From Onchocerca volvulus (taxonomy: Eukaryota; Nematoda; Chromadorea; Rhabditida; Onchocercidae): a DNA stretch of 64,000 nucleotides. Numbering within the stretch: the stretch's first letter is position 1; each line of letters opens with the position of its first letter. The stretch covers positions 16,603,601-16,667,600 of the forward strand of contig HG738137.1 of the NCBI GenBank assembly GCA_000499405.2, written 5' to 3'. The translations under genes and the position numbers were made by a program. The notes under the pieces were generated by a model that was given only the letters and a program-made list of their open reading frames with translations, ran no database searches and was not told the origin of the DNA. Shown piece after piece: positions 42,001-56,999 of the stretch.

Positions 42001-45000
42001 TTATAAAAGCTAGTCTTTGAACTTATTTATAAATATCCACAAATATAACAATGTTTCAGAATGCAATAATTCAATTAATCTCAAATCGGTTGGAATTGTA
42101 TCATATAATATAATTGTGGCTATTTTATGACTTTTTGACTGGAATAACATTACTAATGAATTATTAAATATTGGGAATCGAAGGATATATTACAAATAAT
42201 TAGCTGAATTTCTCCTTGAAAATATCGATTGATTCGTATCAAAATTATTATTTCGATTGCTCATAATTTGATTTTCCAGTATGACAAAGAGTATAATAAC
42301 AAATGACGTCCTTGAGTGAGTCAATCAACATTATCGTCGCACAAAAAAATGCAAAATGTTTCAACCTTTACTCAAATCAAGTTAAATCAGGTCACGCATT
42401 TCACAGGTTCTGATATTATGATGCTTATCATAAGCGTTGCATGATTTAATTGGATGATAACTTGGATAAAATGAATATTTGCTTTATTCGAAACTCTCTG
42501 CACTAAAATATTTTAGTTGAAAAATGGGAAAACATTTATGTCAGCAAAAATCCAAAATTTGCAAAATAAAAATGAAAATTGTTAGCATAGAAAGGAAGAA
42601 ATGAAAAAATGTATTTGAAAATGAAATAACAAATAATTAAAAAAAAAAAAATTAAACTGTCTAAAAGAAAAATGATTCATTCATTTTTTTATTGACAAAA
42701 AAAATTCTGTGTTTTATCTATAAAAATTTGAAATTTCTACAAGCCTGAAATTTATCACGTAAGTTTGGCCTTAAAAAGATTTGGACCTAATTTTTTCCAG
42801 AAAAATACTAATTTCTCGATTTATCTACATTGCTTTTTCTTGCATTTTCGATGTTTATGTGCATGTATAATTGTTTTTCAACAAAAGCAAAGAATTTTCG
42901 ATTGTTTGATTCTCCAGGAGTTATGCATATGATTTTTTTTGAATTAATATGCAAGTATCTCATAAATTAATAACAGAAATATACAATGTGATTACCTTAT
43001 TTCATCAACAATACCCAAAAACTGGTTTTCGTCTTTCAATTGTTAATTTTCGGAAAAAATTATTGAGGAAATTTTATGATTGTATTTTTTTTTTTTTTTT
43101 TATACTTCCTATGTTTTCAATTATTAAATGATCACAATCTCTATCTAACTAAGTAAGCTATATCGATATTACATAGTTGGATAACTTTGAGAAATAATTC
43201 TTAGTTCGAACAAAACGAATAAATTTGTTGATTTTTACTTTCTCACTCGCTGATTAGCTTTGCTTAATCATTACGATCTCTATGTTACGATCCTATTCGT
43301 AACATCTTGTTCAAGTTTTATTATTATCCAAATAACTTCAATTGTTCAGTTCTATCGTTAAAATATGCTTTTTTTGGTGAATTTTGATAATCAAAATTTA
43401 TTAATATTAAAAGTTCCATCAAATTTAGAAAACTTTCTTTGCTTTTTCTGTTCTAATATTGTTTAATAGTTGAAGCTAGTTGTTTGTCGGTTAAAACCAA
43501 AATGCCGACATAATTCAAATGTTGTTTACAGTAGAAATTTATGTTATTTCTCAGACATGCAAGTCACTCCATCCATCCATATCGCAGCACAATGGCCTTT
43601 GTTCTCTCATCTTTCAATGCAATCAATCCAAATCACAACAAATCGAACAGAATTTCGTTTTCTTCAACAAATGTCCGTAAGTTTCTTAATTAACTCAGAA
43701 TTTGTTCTTCAATTTTTCGATCAAAACGATAAGTAAAAAATGGTGACATAGTTGAATGATGAAAAGAGAAGAAAGAAAGGTGAAAGAAAGAGTAGGTTAA
43801 AGTTCAGATATGAACTTGTCGGTAAGTGTTATGTAGAAGATGATTACTGTCTCCTGCTGAGCATTGAAGGAGTTAATCGGAGAGAAAAGGTTCACCAGGA
43901 GGGGTACCTGCGAAAGGTTTGTTTGTCAAGCTTTCAGTTCCGGAAATGTATGCATTATTGAAGAAATGTAAATATTTCTCTGACAAAGTTGAGAAGTAAA
44001 GTGAGAAAAAAAGAAAAAAAAAAAACTCTCATTCCCTTCTTCAACTAATTTCATCCAGGATGGAATATTTTTTTTTTTTAACCGATAATTTTATCAAAAT
44101 ATTGTTCAATTACCTTAATTTGGTCAAATACATATTTAGTAACTTATATATAAACAGAATGATATAACAATACATCAATCCAAAAGACTCAACCGGTTAT
44201 AGTTTACAATGAAGATTTCAGAATTATCTTAAACTTCAGAAACCTTTATTATAAGTACATGTTCGAAAATTAAACAAAATATGCAAAGACTAAACTTATC
44301 AATATCGACTATCGATAAAGTATTATAGAAAGTTAATATGAAATAAACTTAAATATTTATCGTGAAAACTGAAAAATTGCATCATTTTGCCTCAAAAAAA
44401 AAAGAAAAAAAAAGAATAAAACTGGAAAATCTCTTCCAAATTACAGAATTCAAGGCGAAAAAATTGAGATTTTAGTTGAATTTATTACATAACTCAAGGA
44501 GAAAAAAAAAGCAAAAAACAAATAGCTATTATTCAATAACGACATTTGCTGAATATTTTTTTACAGATAAATGATTTATTGATAGTGCTCAGTATGTAGA
44601 TGTCTGAAATAATAATTTATGCTATGCTGTGAGAATGAATTGAATGGTTGAAACTAAAAGACATCCTTATAAAGATCATAAAAATTGTGAAAATATTTTA
44701 GAAGATATTGAAATTTTCAAGAAATGTTAATTATTTACCAAATTAACCCACAATGATGACAGTATTCTGTGAATACCGTATCCATCAATATTTAATATAA
44801 CAAAATCAAGACAACTCTCAGACAGACAACACGGAGACGAAAAACAACAATGAAATTGCTGTTATCAGCATTTCTGAATATTCACCATAAACGTTTCAAG
44901 CTTTTTTTTTTTTTTAGAATTAATTTGATAAGTATTTTTAGTAATAAAATTTAGAAATGAATTTTTTCCTGTTTGCTAGGAAGACTAATTTTTATCACTT

Positions 45001-46551
45001 TCATTGATAATAATATCTTATCATTTATGAAATATGTTTGGTAGGCAAATTGATAGTGCTTCTTGTGACTTATTCACTTTTTGAAAAAAAAAAAAACCTG
45101 AAAATATTATTGTAAAGATTTCTAGGACCGACCGATCGATATTTAAAGCGGCATATCTCCTAATAATAGCTTGGTTATGTGATGGACAAAAAATACACTG
45201 AATTCTTCTTTTCTCGATTTCTACTAATGATAACTGGACAAAACGGAATAATCGTCTAGAAATAGAATCCTTGAATACTCCAGATTCATGAAAATGTATG
45301 GAAAGAAACTGAAAATTAATTAGTCAAGTATTGGAAATATCTGATGATAGCCTGCTTATAGTATTCCAGTGCCATCACGATATCGCGGTCTATGAATCGA
45401 ATCCACAAATTGATTTGTCATTTTATTCTATTAATAAGAATTTTTTTCTATTGATAGTTTGTCATTTTATTCTACTACTAAGAATTTCCAATTATTTTAT
45501 TTTATTTTATTATTGTATTAATAAGAAAATAAATTAAGAACTGACTAGTTAGGAAAAATAGCAGAATGAATGTGTTGTGATGGATAGTGGGATGTTTATA
45601 TTTTAAAAAATGACTTCTTCTACAATCAGTTGGAAAATGTGCTTGCTAGCAAATGTATGATAATAATGTGATTAGATACAATCAATAATGTTTCAATAAT
45701 ATATGAAATTCAAAAGCACCGAATAATATCACCATAAAAATTGTAAAAATTATTATTTTACAAGATTCAATTTTAATGTTATAAACGAAATTGTTGAATT
45801 TAGTAAAACATGAAGTATCAATAAAAGGAAAAATTCCTCAATGAGATCCGATCTTAAAACGATTTTAATTGCGATACAAAAATGCCAATAATTGCATTGA
45901 TAATGCCGAAAAATGGCATAAATTTTCTTCTTTTCTTTCTTTTTTTTTTTTCTCTCCTTTTTAAACTATTAGACAAAAGCCAAACGATAAGGCCGAGATC
46001 ATTCCGATCATTTATCAGCGACGCGTCTTTTCAAAAGAAAGAAAAAGCTGACATAAATTTGCTTGGACGATGAAAAACTATCTATCTAGACAAATAGTCT
46101 ACCCATCCTAAACAAAGTAAACTGGTAAAACCACTTATTTCAAATATTCGTTTTTGAAATGAAAATGAACAAATAGCATAATTGCTATAACAGAGCCATT
46201 TATATGGTGTATATATGCGAGATACGCGGGTTTGCAGGGGTGCGGGGTGTACCATTCACTTCTGTCTAGACGATACGTTTTTTTTTCGCAACTATTATGA
46301 ACCGAAATGCAACCTGTCTGCGCCTAACAGATACACCCATCCCATCCATTGGTTTCTAAAAATATTCCAGCAATTATTTATTTTATCCGATGTTTCACCA
46401 TAACTTTTTCTAATGCTTAAAGGAAATAAATTCATTTGTTGTTTCATATGTCATTCATTTCAAATTTCTTTTTCTCTTTTTTTTTTCAAAAATTTATGAT
46501 GAAATTTTCGAAAAATTTCTATTTAATTTTGTTACAGTCTGTATGAATAAA
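36011..46551. other. non-coding, low-complexity
   Basis: No gene seen across about 10.5 kb. It contains many A/T tracts, a 15-base inverted repeat (CTTGAAGTCAAGTTT near 39012 and its complement near 39174), and an everted pair of TGACCT/AGGTCA words near 41250-41270. A slightly GC-richer open frame at 43752-43961 lacks a clear acceptor or domain. Confidence 0.45.
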
Positions 46552-46721
46552 AATGTAAATGTTCATTGTCAATTGCAGCACAACTTTTCAATTTCTTCAC
46601 CGACTGATTTGAAATTTTCGTGCAACGTTGCATTCAAATAGACGTGTGTTTTTGTACAGATAAAGTGCGTGTTTAAGAAATTTCGAAGGTTTAAGATTTT
46701 GAACAAGCGAACATTTACATT
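46552..46721 (-). mobile_element. second copy of the inverted-repeat element, reverse orientation
   Basis: The ends AATGTAAATGTTC (46552-46564) and GAACATTTACATT (46709-46721) are perfect 13-base inverted repeats. Read on the minus strand, the interior follows the 35831-36010 copy: a TTGTTCAAAATCTTAAA block, then TTCGAAA, then GAATGCAACGTTG, then GGTGAAGAA. The two copies clearly share a common source. Confidence 0.7.
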
Positions 46722-49700
46722 AGCTCGGAACTTATATAAATATTATTTACTTTTTTTCAAATGAATATTTTGAGGAAGAAAGAAAGGAATGGATGAGAAA
46801 ATTTGCTTAAACAATGTAACTTCAGAATTATTCTTTCCATGCATACTCATACACATACCAAACACGCACCTCTACAACTAATTTACAGTGTCATTAAATA
46901 GTGCTAACAATAATTTCACTGCTGTTATTATTTTGTTGATTGAACCAATTGCATTTTGATTTCTGTGATAAAAAAAAAAAAAAAAAAGAAAAAAAAGAAA
47001 AATTAATGGCATATTATAATACAATTGCATTTAGCATAAATTTAATGTTAGGAATTTATTTCATTCCTTTAAAATTTAATTTAATTTAATTTCTGTCACT
47101 CTGTATGAAAAGAAGAGAAGTGATGTAGTAGTTAGTATTAAGCAATGCAAATTGTTCAATTTTATTTGATTGCTGTTTAACAATGTCATCGTTTGCTAAT
47201 GTACTGTAGTATTAATAATTAATTTGGTGGGAAAAAGAAGAGTTACTATGACATTTTTCAATAATTTTAACGATTAACAATTTCAATTTCAAAGTTGAAA
47301 TGGACGGATGACGAGAGTGACGGATATTTCGACCGAAGGATTTCTATCCTTCATGCATTTACATTGTGATGAATATTTGTATAGTTGTATAAAATTTCGA
47401 TATTGAACTTAAATATATCAGAAAAAAAAAAAAAAAAACGAAAAAAAAGGAAAAAAAGCGAGTGTAAAAAGGGATGAAATTGAAAATATAGAAAATGAAA
47501 AACAATCAAACATAAACATACAACTTTCGTGATAATGAGTATTGAATTTCATATTCTCAAATATAATTAGTATAACGAATATTGATTATAATAAATAACA
47601 AATTATGATAATAGAAATGAAAAAAAAAAGCATCCAGTACGCTTTTATTTTATAATTTCTAATTACAAATAATACAAAGAATAAGTAATGTATAAGAAGA
47701 AAGGAAAAATATTACAAATAGATTTGTAAAAAATTAGAAAATGTTTATGAAATAAATTACAAACAAAAAAAAAAAAAAAGAGTTAAGGAAAGAATTAAAA
47801 GTTAAGAAGAAATATATCTGTACATAAATATTTCTATCACAGTATTTCATTACTATTCAAATACTTTCATTATTATAAAAAATTGAGAAATTACTTATAA
47901 ATGGAATCGAATTTGTAATAAAGTAAAAATTAATGCTCTGATGATTGTACGAAAAAAAAAAGTGAAAGAATAAGAAAGAATTCGGAGACGAACTACGAAT
48001 GATTTTTTTTTTTTTTGATAATTTATAGTTGCTGTCTTTTGTTCAAACGACAGATTAGTTTATGTTTGAATTGTCATCTTCCAAAGACACTTTTCATTTC
48101 TATTGTCATTTCTCGACAACAAAAGCCTGGACCTGTTCGATTGATTTGCAAGAAAAATGATAATGATAAATGCATCATTTTCAATGAATAGGCTTTACTC
48201 GATAATCAGTACATTTTAGAACATTTTTATCAAATAACAGTAGCAATCAGGCGGAATGGAGAAAAAATCGAAAAGAAAGAAAAGGAAAAAGAAGCTCCAA
48301 GTGGAACTTCCAATTTTTCTCCTATTTTTTCTCTTTTTTTTTTTTTTTTTTTTGATATATCAATCTATCAATCAGGATGCAGTCGTAATGCTTGAAAAAG
48401 TTATTTGTAATTTTAGGGAGCAAAAATTTTTTAAAAAACATGCACCTACCAATTCTTCCTAAATTTTCCAATATGGTCTGAATTATAAGATAAATAATTA
48501 TAAGTTATTTGCGAAATTTACTGGAAAAAAGATTGATGGGAAGAATGAAGTGGAAAGAAATGATTCAAATTTTAAGCTTCTCAAATGTTTAATTTTGATC
48601 GTAAGAAGAAAGTTATTTCATAAAAATTAGAAAATTTATTCACAGCAGTAGTAGGAATTGAAATAATTGAAATGTTTGTACAATTTTCAATGATATATCG
48701 AATAAAATATAAAGACCAAGATATATGATCGAATATGTTAAAAGGGCGAAATATTTAGGACGAAAAATCTATTTCATTCAAATGTTTCGGTCCATTAAGT
48801 TTTCTATAAAATATTGCTAGGCTAATTTTTCTTTTCCTTTCCCATATCTTTTCATTATTAAAATGGAAAATGGAGAGAAGAGATGTCATGTGGAAAAATT
48901 GTCACTAAAAGAAAGAGAAAGGAAGAAAAAAACTTCAAATCATTTATATAAGTTATATTGCAAAAATATTAATGTTCCCAATAAAGCTTTTTCGTTAGAG
49001 ATGCCTTAAAAAAAAAAAAAATTTTTTTTAAATAACATATTGAAATCTGATCTTATTGTCTAAATATAATCTAATCATTTTGATAAGAAATGCAATTTTA
49101 TAAAAAGAAAAAAAAAAAAAAGGAAATGATTAAAAAAAAAAAGAAAAGAGAATCAAATTAAGCACTTATTACTAACATTATCGTTATCAATTATAGAAGG
49201 ATCGTTTTTTTTTTTTTTTTAAGTATTTTCGATTTAATATTTAGAGCATTTAATAATATATTTTATTACTACTATTATTGTTATTATTATTATTCATTAA
49301 TGTATGTATTTTAACACGAATATCGGTTAAAATATGGATCCGTCAACCGATTATGAATTCACACATTACTGATATCGAATAAAAGTGAAAAAGCTAATTT
49401 CTCTCATCTAAACGATCATCCATAATAATTATCATAATTAATTATCATTATCATCATTATCTCTGTGCTCTCAACTATTCATTTGTTCAAATAGCAATAT
49501 CACATATGAAAAAAGAAAAAAATGAGCAACATAGCGTATCTTTACATGCCCATCCTCTTTCTGATTCATCGTCATCATGATTTTTCAAGGAAAAACCCAC
49601 CAGAAAAACCAAAAAAACCGAAAAAAAAAACCAAAAACAAGAAGAAAAGAAAGACATACGCAAGAGAAGAAATTATGGAATACTCTGTCGAGACATAACA

Positions 49701-52700
49701 AATTTTTCCTGTAAATGTAAAGAAAATAATTGAAATGAAAGAAGCAATAATTGTAATAGTTGTTCATAAATTTCGCAATAAACTTATTGATAATCGAAAT
49801 AATTCTGAATTTTTAAATTATTTCTATTATCATTCATATTTTTTGTTTAAAAAAAAAAATATTAAAATAATTTTTGTAAAAATGATCATTCTATTTGATC
49901 ATTTGATGTTAACAAAAAAAATTTTTTTTGCGTCACCTGTTGTAATTAAAAATACATAAAAGGATCAATTTCCTATAAAAATATCTATTATTGAGAAATT
50001 TAAGAGAATGGATTACTTAATAGAAAGTAAAATTATGAAATAGTATCGAACAAGTTATGAATTGAATACTTCTCAATCAATTTAAACTGTCAAACTGTTG
50101 TTAAGTCATACAAAAATGGATGAAATAAATTCAGAAAAATTTGGACAAAAATCGGATGATGAAATAATTGCGAAATTCACCGAAGAAATTAAATTAGTGG
50201 GAAGTAAGACTATTTGAATTAGAAATTTAAAGATTTTTGAATTCCACTTCACTAAAGAAGTGACAATATAATAATATAGTCATGCATTTGTCATTCAAAA
50301 AAATGAACAAAACTTACATTTTAAACTTGTTGCTGCTGCATTTTTCAAACTGTGAAATTGCGACATCTATCATTATCCTTTTTCTTGTCTCTTCTTTTCA
50401 CTTTTTTTTTTCTTGCACTTTTATTTCACAAATCTTTTTTTTTTTTCTTCTTTTTTTGCTTCGAACATTGATTTTCTGAGTTTCATTTTTGAAAATTTAG
50501 GAAAAATTAAATTTTCCAATTCTATGATTTAATTCAAAAATAATTTTTGTATGACTAAAAATGTCGAAACTCATCGTTTAGACAGAACAAATTTCATTTT
50601 CACTGATATCTTGTTTTCCTGTATCACGTACGCTATATCACATACGCTAATTTTTCATTGATGAATATGTCAAACAGTAATTCTCTCGAACTCCTAAAAG
50701 CTAATACATATTATTTTTTATGTATGATAATTACCATTTCATATTTATGTTAATTAATCATTTTATGATAACGTCACATGTATTATTTTTTGAAATTTAA
50801 CTATTTTGTCTCGAGATTCGTTTAATTCATGTATCATTCGTCATGTGATAACGATATTTGCAAACAGACTTTTTTTTTCTGAATTTTCGGAATAGTGAAT
50901 TTTATTTTCTTCAAAAATTGAGCTAGAAAAAAAAATTCATTTCGCAATCAGATTAAAATTTTATGCCGTCAAATGATATAACATATTTTCTTTTCAAATC
51001 AGAAAAAATTGGCGGATTTTTCTTTTATTTTTAGCAATAAAAATTAATTATCCGATAATGGAAACTATTTTCTTTTTTTTTTTTTCTCAACTGAAGAAAC
51101 AAAAAAAAGTCTCAAAGTGTGTCAATCATTTTTCTCCTTTTCGCAATATTAAACATACGAAAATTTAGTTTATAGCCCAATGCTCCAAAAAATTTTATGT
51201 CTATTTGAGATAAAAATTTTTATCCATTTTTTTCGTTTTTTTTAATCTAAAAAAAAGAGAGAACAAATAAATCATTTGTCAAAGCACTTTTGGAAATAAA
51301 AATAATTCTGTGTTTTGTATACATTGCTAAAAATATCATTTTTAAACATTGAAATATTATCTAATATTATCTATGAGTCAGAAAATAAACCAGAAAAATG
51401 CAAAGCTGAAAAAAAACGAAACTTTTTTTTGCTCAAATGATAAAGGCCAACTTATCATTCAATTGGTTTGAATGATTACTAATGATAGGAGTGATTGGAT
51501 GATTGATTAACTAATATCAGTCAACTTTAAGCACAATATATGTGACAAAAGGAAAATGAAATACTTGTAATGTTATCGAACGAAATTCAAATTTCTTCCT
51601 TTCCAACACTTTCCCTTTAATACTTCTCATATTTTTTTCCTCTATGTAAAAAATAAATTGAATGCAATTTTGCTTTTTCAAAAAAGTTTTGCTAATTCAA
51701 AAGAGAGAAAAAAAAAAAAGAAAAAGAAGAGGAGAAAAGATTTTTGTAAATTTATCAATTTATACTTATCCAAATTATTGATTCAAAATAAATTGCTAAA
51801 CATAAAAAAAACTAAACAGAAGATTTCCAATTTGTTATAATAGACACGAAAGCTTTTTAATAAACAAACATAAAATGAATCAAATTAAACATTTATTTGT
51901 ATTGAATCAATCACACAACACATAACAAAACATGTTATTTTCTAAAAAAAAATAAATTCTTCACGAGCGATAAAGGAAAGAATAACCCAGTGATCAGTTA
52001 ACTTGAATATTTTCTAGTAATTTTTTTACTTGAATAATCAATTTACTTGAATATTTTCTAATAAATCGCTTGTAACATAAAGAATGATCCAGTAATCAAT
52101 TTACTTGAATATTTTCTTAAAAAAAAAAAAAAAAATATCGCTGAGATGAATGAAATATTTTGAAAATTTGAAATTCAGAAAAAGTGTAGAAAGGAAGGTA
52201 AGAGAAGAAAAAATAACGATGAAAATTAATAGCATAGATTATATTCTCAAAGATTGCTAAGCTAAAAGTCAAATAAAACAAAAAAAAACGAAAAAAAAAG
52301 CATCTAAGTAATGGAAATAAAACCTAATCAGTAGTTTTCAAAAATGATTCATAAAAAAATTGCAATTTTTCCTTCTTTTCCTTTTTTTTGGATATACTTC
52401 AATTAATGAAATGATATTTCGTATTTAAATTCCAATAAACGATTAATATACTTATGTATCGATTAATTTCAACTAATTTAAACGACCAATATGCATATAA
52501 GTGAATATAATTGAATGTATTTAACCAAAAAATATGGTTGAAATATTTGTTGTCAAAAAGTGAAAAAAAAAAAGAAAAAGAAAAAAAAATTTTTTTTTTC
52601 GGATGAAAAAAATAGGAAAAAGGACAGCATTAATCAGTCTAGGCGAATTATTGAGGAATAAGAAAAAGGAGAAAGAAAATGTCAAAGTAAAAATCGTGGA

Positions 52701-55700
52701 GAGTTGATGATTGACGAATTATATATTCGATGCCATCATCATAACGGCCAATTTCAAAAAAACCTTTTATGCAAAAAAAAAGCCAAAAATAACTGCTGCT
52801 CGTTAACGATCTTCTCATAAAGACATTCTTTGAAAAACAAAAAAAAAAAAAAGAAAAGGAAAAACGACACGATTTTTATGTATTTGCATAAGTCTTAGTC
52901 AAATTACGAATGAAGATAAATTTAAAATGGAAAAAAAAAAAGATCTTTCATGATTGCCTCTTTCATTTTTAAACTATTCCATTTAAGGCAAAGAGAAAAA
53001 GTGAAAATATATTGATGAAAATCCTTCAAATTTCACGCATATCATTGTTTACAATAATATTTTGAATTTTTTTACAATTATCCGGAAAATAAATAACTTT
53101 ACTTTTAAATGTAGAAAATATTTATTTATATTCCAACAATAATATTAAGGTTTGCTTTTCTCTGCTATCCCATTTCTCATGATAATTTCAAAAAAAAAAG
53201 GCAGGATCGAAAATCTGTAACTGATAATAAATATGATAAGAGGATAAAAATTACTAAACCATGTTATCTAGTTTTTTTTTTTATCAGTCTATTTGAAAAA
53301 TATTTAAAAATTAGTAAGAAATGGTAGTTCCTATGGTATTTTCACGCAGTTTTAGAGATGAAGGAATTGAAGAATGGTGCAAGATTGAGCTACGATATTT
53401 TTTAAAATTTCTCCCTACTTTTCTTTATATACAATCTAAAATAAATGATTATAAAATGAAGTTTCGAAGCAAAAGATATTAATTTCCTTTTTTCTTATTT
53501 ATTTTTTTATTTTTTTATTTTTGTTATTTGCTTTCTAACAATTAAAAAATGTTAGCCAGCTGGTTGAATTAAAATAAATGATTAAATAAACAGCTGGTAC
53601 AATGATTCTTTTTCAAGTGATAGATATTTATTCCTGTCCGATAGCAGCAAATATCATCAATATTATCATTATCGTAATCATTATCACCATCAAGGTATAT
53701 TTTTTGATAAATAAGGAAATTTGTTTGCAAGCCAAGCCAAGCGAACGATGATGATGATCGTTTTTTAAATTAGTTTATGAGTAATTTCCTTTTTTTTTTC
53801 TTTTTTTTTTTTTTTATCAAGAAACAAATAGTTCAAGCTTATTTTAACATTTCAAGCAAATAAATCGTCATTAAATTTCCATTTAACGATTTTTTCCATT
53901 TTTAATATCGCCGAAACGACATGTTTTCTGCCCTACATTTCTTAATTACCGCCTTTTTTCCTTTTTTTTTTTTTTTAAATGACAAATAAAAGAATGCATT
54001 AGAAATTTGTATAATAAAAGAAGTAAAAATTATAACAGTTAAACAAAACATAAAGAAAAACAATGTTATTCTAATGTTCCATAACAGTGTCCAAATAATA
54101 TATTTAATTCTTCAAAAATATCTTAAAATTTGAAAAAAAAAACTACCAAATGATATATTTATGATAAAAAAAAATTTTTTTTTTCAAAGGAAAAACCAAA
54201 ACATTCTTCACTTTTCAATTCAATTCTATACATTTATCATTTTATTTTTGTGCTATCAGTCTTGTTCGAAATTTAAATCTTAAATAAAAATTTCAACCTT
54301 TATTCCTTGCATTACCTATCATATTCCTTTTTTTTTTTTTTTTTTTTTTTTAAAGAAATTCTTTGCTAATAAATAATCTAGAAAAATTGAAGAAAAAGAT
54401 AGAATTCGTTTCCTTTCTTTCCCTAACATTTGACATTCATTATCCTCCAGCCATCCAAATTATCATCACTTATCATTTCCTTTTCCTGCAATTTTTTTAT
54501 CCAAGACTTCTCATTTTTGAAAAAAAATTTTTTTTTTTTTTTTAAATCCAATAAAATATTTCGACATTTTTATGAATTTTTATGGCATTTTATAAAATAT
54601 TGAATACAATCTGATCGATTGGAAATGAATATATTTCTCATTTCGTATGGTTCATTCCCGATTATTACGAAAGGTCGCCAATTTTTCCATTTCATTTAAA
54701 ATTTCACATATTTTTCCATCTGTCAGTCTAAATAAAATCGTCGGTATCCTGTCTAGTTATGAGGATTTAAACGGAATGATTCAACGGTTAACAATTATGA
54801 ATTTTTTTCAATACGACAATATTTGCAAATAATGATATCTGACTATCATCCTAATGATAAACATTCAATCATTTCTTGATCCTTATCAGTGTTTTCTAAT
54901 ATTAGATAATATGACCTGAAATATTACTTAAGTGCATTTAATAATTCAATTTGATAACAAATTATGAACTTTTTACATTCGTAATAACAGATCAGAAAAA
55001 TCTAGCAAAAATGAAGAGACAAAATACATATAAGATTAAAATAAATATTCTATGCTTTCATTATCAAAAATTACGAAACTTTCAGCTTTTTATATAATTT
55101 TCAAATTTACTTTTTAGTTTTTTTGTTTAAACATCTGCAGCAACTCTTTGATGAAATAGTTTACACGGAATATCAATCAAAAATTTTGATGAAATAAGTC
55201 TAAAGTTAACTTTGCATGGAATTATCAATCAAAAATTTCATCAAAATATAGCAATGGGAAAATTATAATTAATAAAATTATGAGATTAAAATTAATACTT
55301 TCAATTAAATTCTAAATTGTAATCCAAGAATTATATATCATATCTTGTATTTTACATTATTACTTTGAAGATCATTTGACTCTAAGCCTAATTATTTTAT
55401 CGATCAAAGTTAAGTAAAGTAATTCAAACAAGTAATATCTCTTTTTAATCAAATTATTATTAGAAATAAGAATTTATGCAATAATGAGTAATAACTCAGA
55501 AAAAAAAAATCTTAAGAAAGTCAAAAGGTCATTTTTTAATCAAAAAAAAGAAGAAAAGAAAAAAAAATCCGAGCATTTTCTCATCGATAATTGATTTAAA
55601 CTACGTTAGAATCCTTGGAGAATTTAAGATCATCTATATTGTTAAGTTCCATTTATTTTTTTTTTTCAAAATAAGAAATACAAAGTAAAAAAAAAAATTG

Positions 55701-56904
55701 TTCTACAACATTTCATGTTTAAATAGGAAATAAAAAGTTCTTCTAATAATTTCAGCGTTTAGTTAATTGTTAAGTGATAACCAATTGATAAGGCATCTAA
55801 TAATGCTTAATTTTGAAATTTTTTAAAAAATAAACAACATATTGCATTTAAAATAGTACAAATTAATATTAACTTAATTAGCTAAAAATTGTGAAAGTTG
55901 TAAAAGGCATTTTATAATTATCAATTTAAAACGAAAATATTGTTTAATATGTTAAAAAAAAAAAAAAACTAAAATAATTGAAATTCATTTAGAAATTGAA
56001 GCAAATAAAAAAATTCGTTTTTCAAAGCATAAATCATTTTGCAATGAAGTGGTTTCATTTGATTAATATATCTCATAAGAATTTGCTGCAAAAATAATTA
56101 TGAAAAAAAAAAAAAAAAAAAAGACGAAAAATTAAAATCTTTCAAAACCATTGGATAACCAAATATTTTAATAATGTTCTTTTTCGCTTTTCTTTTTTTT
56201 TTCTTTTTTTTAAATCATCAAATTGATTGATGATTTGTTGCAAATAGTCAATCAACCAACCATTCTTCATTTTACAAAAACATCAAATGCATGTATCATT
56301 TTCTCATGAATGCAAGAAAAAAAAAAACAGAAAAAAAAAACGAAAAAATTTATAAAAAGAAGAATGGAAGGAAATAATTTGGACAAATCTTCTTGAACAT
56401 TCACTAATTTTTTTCTTTTTTTTTTTTGTTCAAAAATATCACGAAAAGTTTGCTAACAACAACAAAAGTGTCATTTAAAATAAGATGATATTATTTTTAT
56501 GAGTGAAAAAAAAAAGAAAAAGAGCAAAATTAAAAGAAATTATAATAAAAAAAAAGTTTGCAACATGAATTTTGATTTCTTCCTTTTCTTTTTTTTTTTT
56601 TTCAAAAAGAGAAAGAAAAAAAACGGAAACATATGTTTGTGACATTTAATTTTTGAACATGCAATTTTTAACAACAAAAAAAAAAAAAAAAAATATGAAG
56701 CATATGTAAAGATGAAGAATCGTGTAAGAATTTGAAATATTGCATGAGAATTAAAACGAGCATCATTGAGTGTAATTGATGATTTTTCTTTTTTTTTTTT
56801 TTACGTAAAAATAAACAAGACAACATTTTTTTATGTAGTAATAGGAAAATAATTAACGACTTGTGTAAAAAATCATTTTTATTCATAAATCATAAAGCTG
56901 ATCG
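46722..56904. other. non-coding, low-complexity
   Basis: No gene seen. The region is dominated by A/T homopolymers of 10-24 bases and AT-rich spacer. ORFs are Lys-, Phe- or Ile-rich and end inside homopolymers. Confidence 0.45.
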
Positions 56905-56999
56905 ATTTCTAGGTATGATCATTGACATGATTTCTAGGTATGATCATTGATATGATTTCTAGGTATGATCATTGATATGATTTCTAGGTATGATCATCA
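56905..56999. repeat. 25-base tandem repeat, four units
   Basis: Units begin at 56905, 56930, 56955 and 56980 (last partial), each reading ATTTCTAGGTATGATCATTG plus a 5-base tail, with one base change. Each unit contains the palindrome TGATCA. Confidence 0.95.

Noticed and set aside
43752..43961. Plus-strand open frame, slightly GC-richer, with a GTTTGT donor-like site
   Set aside because: No convincing acceptor, partner exon or domain was found. I cannot separate it from chance.
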